Source: Arenimonas sp. | GTDB lineage: Bacteria > Pseudomonadota > Gammaproteobacteria > Xanthomonadales > Xanthomonadaceae | Direction of reading: 5' to 3' | Assembly (NCBI GenBank): GCA_003497545.1 | Contig: DNNT01000275.1 | Span: forward strand, 505-7,477 | DNA length: 6,973 nt | Shown here: positions 1 through 6,973 of the stretch, one piece after another | Layout of the letters: each line of letters opens with the position of its first letter | How positions within the stretch are numbered: the stretch's first letter is position 1 | Notes under the pieces: generated by a model | Seen by the model: the letters and a program-made list of their open reading frames with translations, nothing else | Database searches by the model: none | What the model was told of the DNA's origin: nothing | Translations under genes and position numbers: made by a program

Positions 1-221
1 GGGGCCAGGTTCTCCAGCCGCACCAGGGGCACGCCCAGGGTCTTGGCCTGGCGGTAGTGGGCTTCGGTGCAGTCGTCGCCCAGGGCCAGCCAGTCCTCCA
101 GCTTCAGCGAGCCGTTGTCGCGGTTCCAGGGGTCGCCGGCGGGGGCCACGTCCAGCCAGTTGGCCAGGGCGGCGGGGTCGGCGATCAGGTTCGGGGACAG
201 GGGCTTGGCGTTGGCGGACAT
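1..221 (-). CDS. Unrecognised protein, N-terminal 73 residues only (runs off the window)
   Basis: An open frame starts at the ATG at 221 and runs off the left edge without a stop, giving 73 complete codons. I do not recognise the family. The visible part is soluble-looking: there is no signal peptide or membrane segment, it begins MSANAKPLSPNLIADPAALA, and it contains an acidic, Trp-containing stretch (DPWNRDNGSLKLEDWLALGD) followed by TEAHYRQAK. The start is supported by an AAGAGG ribosome-binding site at 228-233, seven bases upoff the ATG on the coding strand. Codon choice (third positions almost all G or C, the single Tyr TAC) fits the neighbouring aminopeptidase gene. The gene is transcribed divergently from that aminopeptidase. 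That it is a real gene is likely; no function can be assigned from this fragment. Confidence 0.65.
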   Translation of the reverse strand, partial: MSANAKPLSPNLIADPAALANWLDVAPAGDPWNRDNGSLKLEDWLALGDDCTEAHYRQAKTLGVPLVRLENLA

Positions 222-227
222 GGCAGG

Positions 228-253
228 CCTCTTGGCAGACTCCCCCCAGTATG
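228..253 (-). promoter_or_regulatory. Ribosome-binding site and possible -10 box for the leftmost minus-strand gene
   Basis: On the minus strand AAGAGG (228-233) is a good Shine-Dalgarno match seven bases before the ATG at 221. Further upstream CATACT (248-253) resembles a sigma-70 -10 box and would give a leader of about 20 bases. No convincing -35 lies 16-18 bases before it, so the ribosome-binding site is much better supported than the promoter. Confidence 0.35.
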
Positions 254-330
254 GCCCAGCCGGGGCGCGCTGCCTTGTCGCAGGTCAGTTTCCGGGCAGG
301 GGTTGGCAGGTTCGGGCGGCCCCGCTGCGC

Positions 331-336
331 TAGAAT
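331..336 (+). promoter_or_regulatory. Possible -10 box (TAGAAT) for the aminopeptidase-hydrolase pair
   Basis: TAGAAT lies 28 bases before the ATG at 365, in otherwise GC-rich DNA, and would give a leader of about 20 bases. The nearest -35-like hexamer, TTGGCA at 303-308, is 22 bases away, which is too far for a standard sigma-70 promoter. The call rests on the -10 match and its position only. It lies in the 143-base divergent region shared with the minus-strand gene. Confidence 0.3.
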
Positions 337-364
337 CGGGCAGACCCGCCGTACGGAAACGCCC

Positions 365-2233
365 ATGCGCTGCCTCAGCTTCCTGCTTGCCCTGCTGCTG
401 ACCCTGCCGGCCACCGCCCAGGACCGCCACGCCGACGAACACTCCTACGCCCAGCCCGACCAGGTGCGCATCCGCGACCTGGGCCTGGACCTGGCCGTGG
501 ACTTCGACAAGCGCCAGCTCGCCGGCACCGCCACCCTGCAGCTCGAGTGGGCCAACGAGGCCGCGCGCGAGCTGGTGCTCGACACCCGCGACCTGGCGAT
601 TTCGAAGGTCGAGGCCCGCACCGGCAAGCGCAAGTGGCGCGAAGTGGAGTTCGCCCTGGCCGAACGCGACGAGCGCTTCGGCAGCAAGCTCACCATCACC
701 CTGCCGCGCCAGTACGAGCAGGTGCGCATCGCCTACGCGACCTCGCCGCAGGCCTCCGGTCTGCAGTGGCTGGCGCCGTCGATGACTTCGGGCGGCAAGA
801 CGCCCTTCATGTTCAGCCAGTCGCAGGCCATCCACGCCCGCAGCTGGGTGCCGCTGCAGGACACGCCCTCGGTGCGCTTCACCTACACCGCGTGCATCCG
901 CACCCCGGCCGAGGTGATGGCGCTGATGAGCGCCGACAACGACCCGGCGGCGCCGCGCGACGGCGACTACACCTTCACGATGCCCCAGGCCATCCCGAGC
1001 TACCTGATGGCCATCGCCGCCGGCGACCTGGTGTTCAAGCCCATTTCCGGCCGCGCCGGCGTCTGGGCCGAGCCGCAGGTGGTGGACAAGGCGGTGAAGG
1101 AGTTCGAGGACACCGAGAAGATGATCGCGGTGACCGAATCGCTGTACGGCCCCTACCGCTGGGGCCGCTACGACCTGCTGATCCTGCCGCCCTCGTTCCC
1201 GTTCGGCGGCATGGAGAACCCGCGCCTGAGCTTCATCACGCCCACCGTGATCGCCGGCGACCAGTCGCTGGTGTCGCTGATCGCGCACGAGCTGGCGCAT
1301 TCGTGGTCGGGCAACCTGGTCACCAACGCCAGCTGGAAGGACATGTGGCTCAACGAGGGCTTCACCAGCTACGTCGAGAACCGCATCGTCGAGGCGCTTT
1401 ACGGCAAGGAGCGCGCCGACATGGAATTCGTCAACAGCCGCAACGGGTTGAAGGCGGAAATGGCGCAGATCCCGCCCGAGCAGCAGGTGCTGATGCTGCC
1501 GGCGCGCGTGGGCTCCGACCCGGAAGACGCGCTGGGCGCAATCGCCTACGACAAGGGCGCCTGGTTCCTGCAGTTCCTGGAGCTGCGTTTCGGCCGCGAG
1601 GCCTTCGACCCGTTCCTGCGCGCCTGGTTCGACGGCCACGCCTTCCAGAGCGCCACCAGCGAACAGTTCCTGGCCTTCCTGAAGTCCGAGCTGATGGCCA
1701 AGAACCCGTCGGCCGTGACCGAGGCCGAGGTGATGGCCTGGATGACGGCGCCGGGCATCCCCGATTTCGCGCCGGCCACCGAATCGCCGCGTTTCGCCGC
1801 CGTGGACGCCGCCCGCGCCGACTGGCTGGAAGACCGCAAGGCCGCGCGCGATCTCAAGACCGCCGCCTGGACCACCCAGGAATGGGTGTATTTCCTCGAG
1901 GGCATGCCGGAAACGATGGCGCCCGAGCGACTGGTGGAACTCGACCAGGCCTTCCGCTTCACCGGCACCGGCAACGGCGAGATCGCCCAGCGCTGGTACC
2001 CGCTGAGCGAGCGCAGCCAGTACTTCGAAGCGCGGCCGGCGATGAGCCTGTTCCTGCGCAAGATCGGCCGCCGCAAGCTGATCATGCCCACCTACGAGGC
2101 ACTGGCCGCCACCGCCGACGGCCTGGCCTTCGCCAGCCAGATCTACCTGATGGCCAAGCCGGGTTACCACCCGATCACCAGCGCCTCGGTCGAAGCGCTG
2201 CTGGCCAAGGCCAAGGCGGCCCCGGCGCAGTGA
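365..2233 (+). CDS. Exported M1-family zinc aminopeptidase, leukotriene-A4-hydrolase/cold-active aminopeptidase type
   Basis: Predicted to remove N-terminal residues from peptides in the periplasm or outside the cell. The 622-residue protein starts MRCLSFLLALLLTLPATAQ, a signal peptide; a longer frame opening at 251 would bury it, so I chose 365. The order is beta-rich N-terminal domain (about 25-225), thermolysin-like catalytic domain (about 225-470) and helical LTA4H-type C-terminal domain (about 480-620). Zinc and catalytic residues are H308-E309-L-A-H312 with the third ligand E331 (WLNEGF), spaced HEXXH-X18-E. GGMEN (281-285) is the M1 exopeptidase motif, and Y395 is the likely transition-state Tyr. 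R569 and K571 (GRRK) match the carboxylate-binding Arg/Lys of human LTA4H, and the SQAIHARSW and QDTPSV segments are also LTA4H-like. Length is near that of human LTA4H (611) plus a signal peptide. It is followed after four bases by a hydrolase gene, probably in one transcript. Confidence 0.93.
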   Translation: MRCLSFLLALLLTLPATAQDRHADEHSYAQPDQVRIRDLGLDLAVDFDKRQLAGTATLQLEWANEAARELVLDTRDLAISKVEARTGKRKWREVEFALAERDERFGSKLTITLPRQYEQVRIAYATSPQASGLQWLAPSMTSGGKTPFMFSQSQAIHARSWVPLQDTPSVRFTYTACIRTPAEVMALMSADNDPAAPRDGDYTFTMPQAIPSYLMAIAAGDLVFKPISGRAGVWAEPQVVDKAVKEFEDTEKMIAVTESLYGPYRWGRYDLLILPPSFPFGGMENPRLSFITPTVIAGDQSLVSLIAHELAHSWSGNLVTNASWKDMWLNEGFTSYVENRIVEALYGKERADMEFVNSRNGLKAEMAQIPPEQQVLMLPARVGSDPEDALGAIAYDKGAWFLQFLELRFGREAFDPFLRAWFDGHAFQSATSEQFLAFLKSELMAKNPSAVTEAEVMAWMTAPGIPDFAPATESPRFAAVDAARADWLEDRKAARDLKTAAWTTQEWVYFLEGMPETMAPERLVELDQAFRFTGTGNGEIAQRWYPLSERSQYFEARPAMSLFLRKIGRRKLIMPTYEALAATADGLAFASQIYLMAKPGYHPITSASVEALLAKAKAAPAQ

Positions 2234-2237
2234 CGCC

Positions 2238-3182
2238 ATGACGCCCCCGCGCGCGGCCAGTCCGCGCCGGCTGCTGCTGGTGGGCGCCCTGGGCGCGGCG
2301 CTGGGGGCGGTCGGTTATGCCGCCACTGCGCCCGAGCGCGTGCTGGCGGCGGAATTCGCGCGCCAGCGCTGGCTGGCGGGCGCGGAGCGGCTGGAGCTGG
2401 AGATTGCCGGGCATACCTGGTCGGCGCTGGTCGCCGGGCGCCGGGACCGGCCGCTGGTGGTGCTGGTGCACGGCTTCACCGGCAGCAAGGAAAACTGGCT
2501 GCCGCTGATGCGCGAGCTGGCGCGCGAACACCGCGTGCTGGCCGTGGACTTGCCCGGCTGGGGCGAAAGCGATCGCCACCACGACGAAGACTACGGGCCG
2601 GTGGCGCAGGCCGCGCGCCTGGCCGAACTGCTGGCGTCGCTGCCGCAGGCGCCCGAACTGGTGGTGGGGCATTCGATGGGCGGGCAGATCGTCGGCCTGA
2701 TGGCCGCGCGCCACCCGCAGCACGCGCCGCGCATCGTGCTGATGTCCTCGGCCGGCGTGCGCTTCGAGGAGAACGCCTTCGCCAATGCGGTGCTGGCGGG
2801 GCAGAACCCGTTCCAGGTCACCAACCGGCGCGAGTTGAAGCGTTACCTGGGCATCGTGTTCGCCGAGCCACCCTTCGTGCCGTGGCCCGCGAGCGAGGCG
2901 CTGGTGCGCCGCCGCCGCGCCGACGCGCCGTTCGAACAGCGCGTGCTCGACGGCATCGGCCGTGGGCCGGACGCGTTCGCGCTGGAGGCCGAACTCGGCA
3001 ACATCGTGGCACCCACGCTGCTGCTGTGGTGTCGCGACGACAAGGTGATCGACATCAGCGCCGCCGACGTGTTCGCCGCCGGCCTGCGCGACAGCCGCTC
3101 GGTCATCCTCAGCGGCTGCGGCCACATGCCCATGATGGCGCAGCCCCGCCAGGTCGCCCAGGCGCTCGCCGACTTCCTGTAA
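2238..3182 (+). CDS. Alpha/beta-fold hydrolase (lipase/esterase-like), N-terminally membrane-anchored
   Basis: A 314-residue serine hydrolase, probably acting on an ester or lipid substrate at the periplasmic face. After a basic start (PRR) comes a hydrophobic segment (about residues 12-30), either an uncleaved anchor or a signal peptide, so the catalytic domain should be exported. The oxyanion-hole loop is HGFTGSKENW, as in Moraxella/Psychrobacter-type lipases. The nucleophile elbow GHSMGG holds S146; the likely acid is D268 (WCRDDKV) and the base H296 (GCGHMPM). All three occur in the standard order and spacing, so the enzyme looks active. The ATG lies four bases after the aminopeptidase stop and has no strong ribosome-binding site of its own, so translation is probably coupled to the upstream gene. 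The natural substrate cannot be told from sequence; haloalkane, epoxide or carbon-carbon hydrolase relatives share the fold. It ends directly before a long palindrome. Confidence 0.9.
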   Translation: MTPPRAASPRRLLLVGALGAALGAVGYAATAPERVLAAEFARQRWLAGAERLELEIAGHTWSALVAGRRDRPLVVLVHGFTGSKENWLPLMRELAREHRVLAVDLPGWGESDRHHDEDYGPVAQAARLAELLASLPQAPELVVGHSMGGQIVGLMAARHPQHAPRIVLMSSAGVRFEENAFANAVLAGQNPFQVTNRRELKRYLGIVFAEPPFVPWPASEALVRRRRADAPFEQRVLDGIGRGPDAFALEAELGNIVAPTLLLWCRDDKVIDISAADVFAAGLRDSRSVILSGCGHMPMMAQPRQVAQALADFL

Positions 3183-3184
3183 CG

Positions 3185-3241
3185 AAAATGGGGTCAGAGA
3201 ACATATTTGTTTAAAACAAATATGTTCTCTGACCCCATTTT
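3185..3241. repeat. Perfect 57-base palindrome (28-base arms, 1-base spacer), GGGGTCAGAGAACAT type
   Basis: The arms 3185-3212 and 3214-3241 are exact reverse complements around a single A at 3213. The outer part contains TGGGGTCAGAGAACATATTT and its mirror. The element begins two bases after the hydrolase stop codon and is far more AT-rich than the genes around it, which suggests insertion rather than descent. From memory, palindromic repeats opening with GGGGTCAGAG are scattered through intergenic regions of many proteobacteria, including Xanthomonadaceae, some next to REP-associated (Y1/IS200-like) transposases; I could not check this. No transposase gene and no second copy are in the window. 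The arm is followed by a run of six Ts (3238-3243), so transcribed RNA would fold into a very stable hairpin that might also terminate transcription. Confidence 0.9.
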
Positions 3242-3256
3242 TTGGCTGTCGCAAAG

Positions 3257-3290
3257 AAGAAGGCCGCCTGGGTGGGCGGCCTTCTTTTTT
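3257..3290 (+). terminator. Rho-independent terminator after the hydrolase gene, probably bidirectional
   Basis: A 12-bp perfect GC-rich stem (3257-3268 with 3275-3286) closes a 6-base loop (3269-3274) and runs into six Ts (3285-3290). Three more A-T pairs beyond a G-T wobble extend the stem. On the plus strand this is a textbook terminator for the aminopeptidase-hydrolase transcript. It also lies 17 bases beyond the stop of the convergent M28 gene, where the minus-strand tail is pyrimidine-rich but interrupted, so it may serve both directions. Confidence 0.88.
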
Positions 3291-3306
3291 GCAGGCTGAC
3301 GCCGGT

Positions 3307-5004
<1,698 letters not shown>

Positions 5005-5094
5005 GAACACGAGGCCCCACAGCCGGAAATGAAGTCGCCGACCCTAGGGGGCGAAATCCATCATGTCGATTCCGTGTCACGCGCCATTTGTCGC

Positions 5095-5129
5095 AAACAA
5101 AAGCCCGCCGAAGCGGACTTCGGCGGGCT
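5095..5129 (-). terminator. Rho-independent terminator of the cytochrome bc1 operon
   Basis: A perfect 12-bp stem (5102-5113 with 5118-5129) closes a 4-base loop (5114-5117). On the minus strand it is followed by TTTTGTTT (5095-5102). It starts 26 bases after the cytochrome c1 stop codon, so it ends the bc1 transcript and separates it from the M28 gene, which then needs its own promoter in the remaining 90 bases or so (5005-5094). I see no clear promoter boxes there. Confidence 0.88.
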
Positions 5130-5155
5130 GATGATCAGGTCATTTGAACCTGCGC

Positions 5156-6025
5156 CTAGTGGGCGACGCCCTTCCAGACGCGGCGATAGCTGGCGTAGGT
5201 GAGGCCGGCGAAGATCAGCAGGAAAATGATCACACCGAAGCCGGCCTGTTTGCGCTCGACCATCTTCGGTTCGGACGTCCAGGCGATGAAGGCGGCCACA
5301 TCCTTGGCGTACTGGTCCACCGTCTGGGGCGACCCGTCGTCATAGGTCACCTGGCCGTTCCGAAGCGGCGGCGGCATGGCGATGAAGCCCCCCTCCGGCA
5401 CATGGTGCTTGTCCCCCGTCCAGAAGGGCGTCAGGTCGCCGGCCATATAGGGGTTGTAATGCTGCCCCTCTCGGATGGTCAGGCCCGCCGGCGCCGCGCG
5501 ATAGCCCGACAGCAGAGAGTAGATATAGTTGGCGCCGTCGTGGCGGGCCTTGGCCATCACCGACAGATCAGGCGGCGCCGCTCCGCCGTTGCCTGCGGCG
5601 GCGGCCGTCGCGTTCGGGTAAGGGCTGCGGAACTTGTCGGCCGGAGTGGCGTCGCGCTGGATCGGTTCACCGGTCTCGCTGTCGATGTCCGGGACCTGGA
5701 CCTCCTTGGCCAGGGCCTTGACCACCGGATTGTCGTTCGGGTTCGGATATTTCGGATTCCAGAACGGCCCGTGGCGATCACCTAGATTGCGATAGTGCAT
5801 CAGGTTCATGCTGTGGCAGGCGGCGCAAACCTCCTGATAGACCTTGTAGCCGCGCTGAAGCTGGCCCTGGTCATAGACGCCGAACGGTCCTTCGAAGCTG
5901 AACCCGCCCGAGCGCGGATGGGCGGCCCCGCCAGCAGCCAGGGCCGGGGCCGCGGCCAGCAGGCCGAAAGCTACAGCCGCCGAGGCGATGAGCCTGGACA
6001 TCGAGGCGTTGGTTTTCACGGTCAT
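5156..6025 (-). CDS. petC: Cytochrome c1, membrane-anchored haem subunit of the cytochrome bc1 complex
   Basis: Accepts electrons from the Rieske protein and passes them to soluble or membrane cytochrome c in the periplasm. The 289-residue precursor has a signal peptide ending near APALA-AGG. The c-type haem site is C67-A-A-C70-H71, and the sixth ligand is M217 (FIAMPPPL), in the order typical of cytochrome c1. A single C-terminal membrane helix (about 262-280) is followed by a basic tail (YRRVWKGVAH), which anchors the haem domain outside. Two adjacent ATGs (6028 and 6025) compete; I chose 6025 because GAGGG lies five bases before it but only two before the other. A much longer frame reaching 6292 only overlaps cytochrome b and is rejected. 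The gene follows cytochrome b after a few bases in the standard b-then-c1 order. Tyr codons are 9 TAT to 6 TAC, unlike the left-hand genes. Confidence 0.95.
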   Translation of the reverse strand: MTVKTNASMSRLIASAAVAFGLLAAAPALAAGGAAHPRSGGFSFEGPFGVYDQGQLQRGYKVYQEVCAACHSMNLMHYRNLGDRHGPFWNPKYPNPNDNPVVKALAKEVQVPDIDSETGEPIQRDATPADKFRSPYPNATAAAAGNGGAAPPDLSVMAKARHDGANYIYSLLSGYRAAPAGLTIREGQHYNPYMAGDLTPFWTGDKHHVPEGGFIAMPPPLRNGQVTYDDGSPQTVDQYAKDVAAFIAWTSEPKMVERKQAGFGVIIFLLIFAGLTYASYRRVWKGVAH

Positions 6026-6030
6026 CATGG

Positions 6031-6035
6031 CCCTC
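6031..6035 (-). promoter_or_regulatory. Ribosome-binding site for cytochrome c1
   Basis: GAGGG on the minus strand overlaps the TGA stop of cytochrome b. It gives five-base spacing to the second of two adjacent ATG codons, favouring 6025 over 6028, and suggests that cytochrome c1 translation is coupled to cytochrome b. Confidence 0.6.
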
Positions 6036-6973
6036 ACCCCTTCTTCTCGGGCGAGGCCGGGGCGAAAGCCGGCATCGCGTCCGCACCGGTCAGGACCGGC
6101 TCGGAAATGGTCGCCGGGATCGGCAGCGGCGTCTCCTTCAAGCCCACGAACGGCAGGATCACCAGGAAGAAGAGGAAGTAGTAGGCCGTGAACAGCCGCG
6201 TCAGCCACAGGTAGGAGTTCAGGTTGCCGTCCAGCAGAACCACGCCGCCCAACCCCGGAATGACCGGCGCGTCCGGAAGCTGACCACCGCACCAGCCCAA
6301 GCCCACGCCGACCACCAGGAAGATGAAGAAGAAGGTCCGCATGGTCGGGCGATACCGCATCGACCGGACCTTGGACGTATCAAGCCAGGGCAGGACGAAC
6401 AGCACGCCGATCGCCGCGAACATCGCCACCACGCCGCCGAACTTGTCGGGGATGGCGCGCAGGATCGCGTAGAAGGGCAGCATGTACCACTCGGGCACGA
6501 TGTGCGCCGGCGTCTGCAGCGGATTGGCCGGGATATAGTTGTCGGCGTGGCCCAGGGCGTTCGGCTGATAGAAGACGAAGATCGCGAACAGCAGCAGGAA
6601 CAGGATGATCGCGAACCCGTCCTTCAGCGTGAAATAGGGGTGGAAGGGCAGCATGTCCTTCTTCGAGCGATCCGCAGGGATCAGGACGCCGACCGGATTG
6701 TTCTGACCCGCCGCGTGCAGGGCCCACAGGTGCAGGACCACGCAGCCGGCGATCACGAACGGCAGCAGATAGTGCAGCGAGAAGAAGCGGTTCAGCGTCG
6801 CATTGTCGATCGCCGGTCCGCCGCGCAGCCAGATCAGGATCGGCTCGCCCAACACGGGGATGGCGCCGATCAGATTGGTGATGACCTCCGCGCCCCAGAA
6901 GGACATCTGACCCCAGGGCAGGACATAGCCCAGGAAGGCGGTGGCGATCATCAGGAAGAAGATCACGCAGCCG
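6034..6973 (-). CDS. petB: Cytochrome b of the cytochrome bc1 complex, C-terminal 312 residues (5' end outside window)
   Basis: Core membrane subunit that oxidises quinol at the outer Qo site and reduces quinone at the inner Qi site. The frame is open to the right edge; an in-frame GTG at 6964-6966 is internal, not a start. The visible part begins in helix C with [20 protein letters not shown], a Qo-site segment. Helix D carries two haem-ligand His codons (6772-6774 and 6730-6732), 14 residues apart as the family requires. The PEWY quinol-oxidation motif is at 6484-6495, and hydrophobic helices follow to a hydrophilic C-terminal tail ending SPEKKG. The missing N-terminal part, roughly 110 residues, should hold helices A and B and the other His pair. 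The sequence style looks alphaproteobacterial. A Rieske gene would be expected upstream, outside the window. Tyr is 6 TAT to 5 TAC. Confidence 0.96.
   Translation of the reverse strand, partial: GCVIFFLMIATAFLGYVLPWGQMSFWGAEVITNLIGAIPVLGEPILIWLRGGPAIDNATLNRFFSLHYLLPFVIAGCVVLHLWALHAAGQNNPVGVLIPADRSKKDMLPFHPYFTLKDGFAIILFLLLFAIFVFYQPNALGHADNYIPANPLQTPAHIVPEWYMLPFYAILRAIPDKFGGVVAMFAAIGVLFVLPWLDTSKVRSMRYRPTMRTFFFIFLVVGVGLGWCGGQLPDAPVIPGLGGVVLLDGNLNSYLWLTRLFTAYYFLFFLVILPFVGLKETPLPIPATISEPVLTGADAMPAFAPASPEKKG

Noticed and set aside
251..364. Upstream ATG start at 251 for the aminopeptidase
   Set aside because: It would put 38 Arg-rich residues before an otherwise typical signal peptide and would include the likely -10 box.
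185..2239. Long minus-strand open frame (684 codons) opposite the aminopeptidase gene
   Set aside because: It is antisense to a gene with complete catalytic motifs and a signal peptide. Its translation is rich in Gly, Arg, His and Ala with no recognisable domain, as expected for a mirror frame in very GC-rich DNA.
5042..5049. CCCTAGGG palindrome before the M28 gene as an operator
   Set aside because: Eight bases are too short to support a regulatory call, and no promoter boxes could be placed around it.
5136..5152. Small inverted repeat CAGGT...ACCTG just after the cytochrome c1 stop
   Set aside because: A five-base stem is within chance expectation, and the real terminator lies directly downstream.
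6026..6292. N-terminal extension of cytochrome c1 up to 6292
   Set aside because: It only overlaps cytochrome b coding sequence in another frame and would bury the signal peptide behind a non-homologous segment.

Overview
The window holds six genes on a very GC-rich background, in two blocks that probably have different genomic origins. No phage, plasmid, CRISPR, tRNA or rRNA signal was seen.

Left block (about 1-4350). A divergent intergenic region (222-364) separates the 5' end of an unrecognised minus-strand gene (1-221) from a plus-strand pair. The pair is an exported leukotriene-A4-hydrolase-like M1 aminopeptidase (365-2233) and, four bases later, a membrane-anchored alpha/beta hydrolase (2238-3182). 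The pair ends in a perfect 57-base palindrome (3185-3241) and then a classical terminator (3257-3290), which also lies just past the end of a convergent minus-strand gene. Codon use here (Val mostly GTG, Tyr almost only TAC) and the type of palindrome suggest a Xanthomonadaceae-like gammaproteobacterium (Lysobacter/Luteimonas type). This is inference from style, not a search.

Right block (about 4510-6973, all minus strand). It contains the 3' part of a cytochrome bc1 operon: cytochrome b (truncated by the window edge), then cytochrome c1, then a strong terminator (5095-5129). Downstream is the start of an M28-family lipoprotein peptidase. The protein style of the b and c1 subunits, and the frequent TAT and GTC codons, look alphaproteobacterial (Caulobacterales such as Brevundimonas).

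The M28 gene (3307-5004) spans the two blocks. It is one intact reading frame with all expected zinc ligands, but its valine codons switch sharply within it. From the start to about 4507 there are 15 GTC and 2 GTG; from about 4344 to the stop there are 7 GTC and 25 GTG. The catalytic part matches the left genes and the N-terminal part does not. The window is therefore either an assembly chimera joined inside a conserved gene or a true homologous-recombination mosaic. This is the most important point for anyone using the sequence.

Functionally, the left block and the M28 gene encode cell-envelope hydrolases: an exported aminopeptidase, an anchored esterase/lipase-like enzyme and a lipoprotein aminopeptidase. 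The right block encodes the respiratory quinol:cytochrome c oxidoreductase. I see no convincing previously undescribed system.
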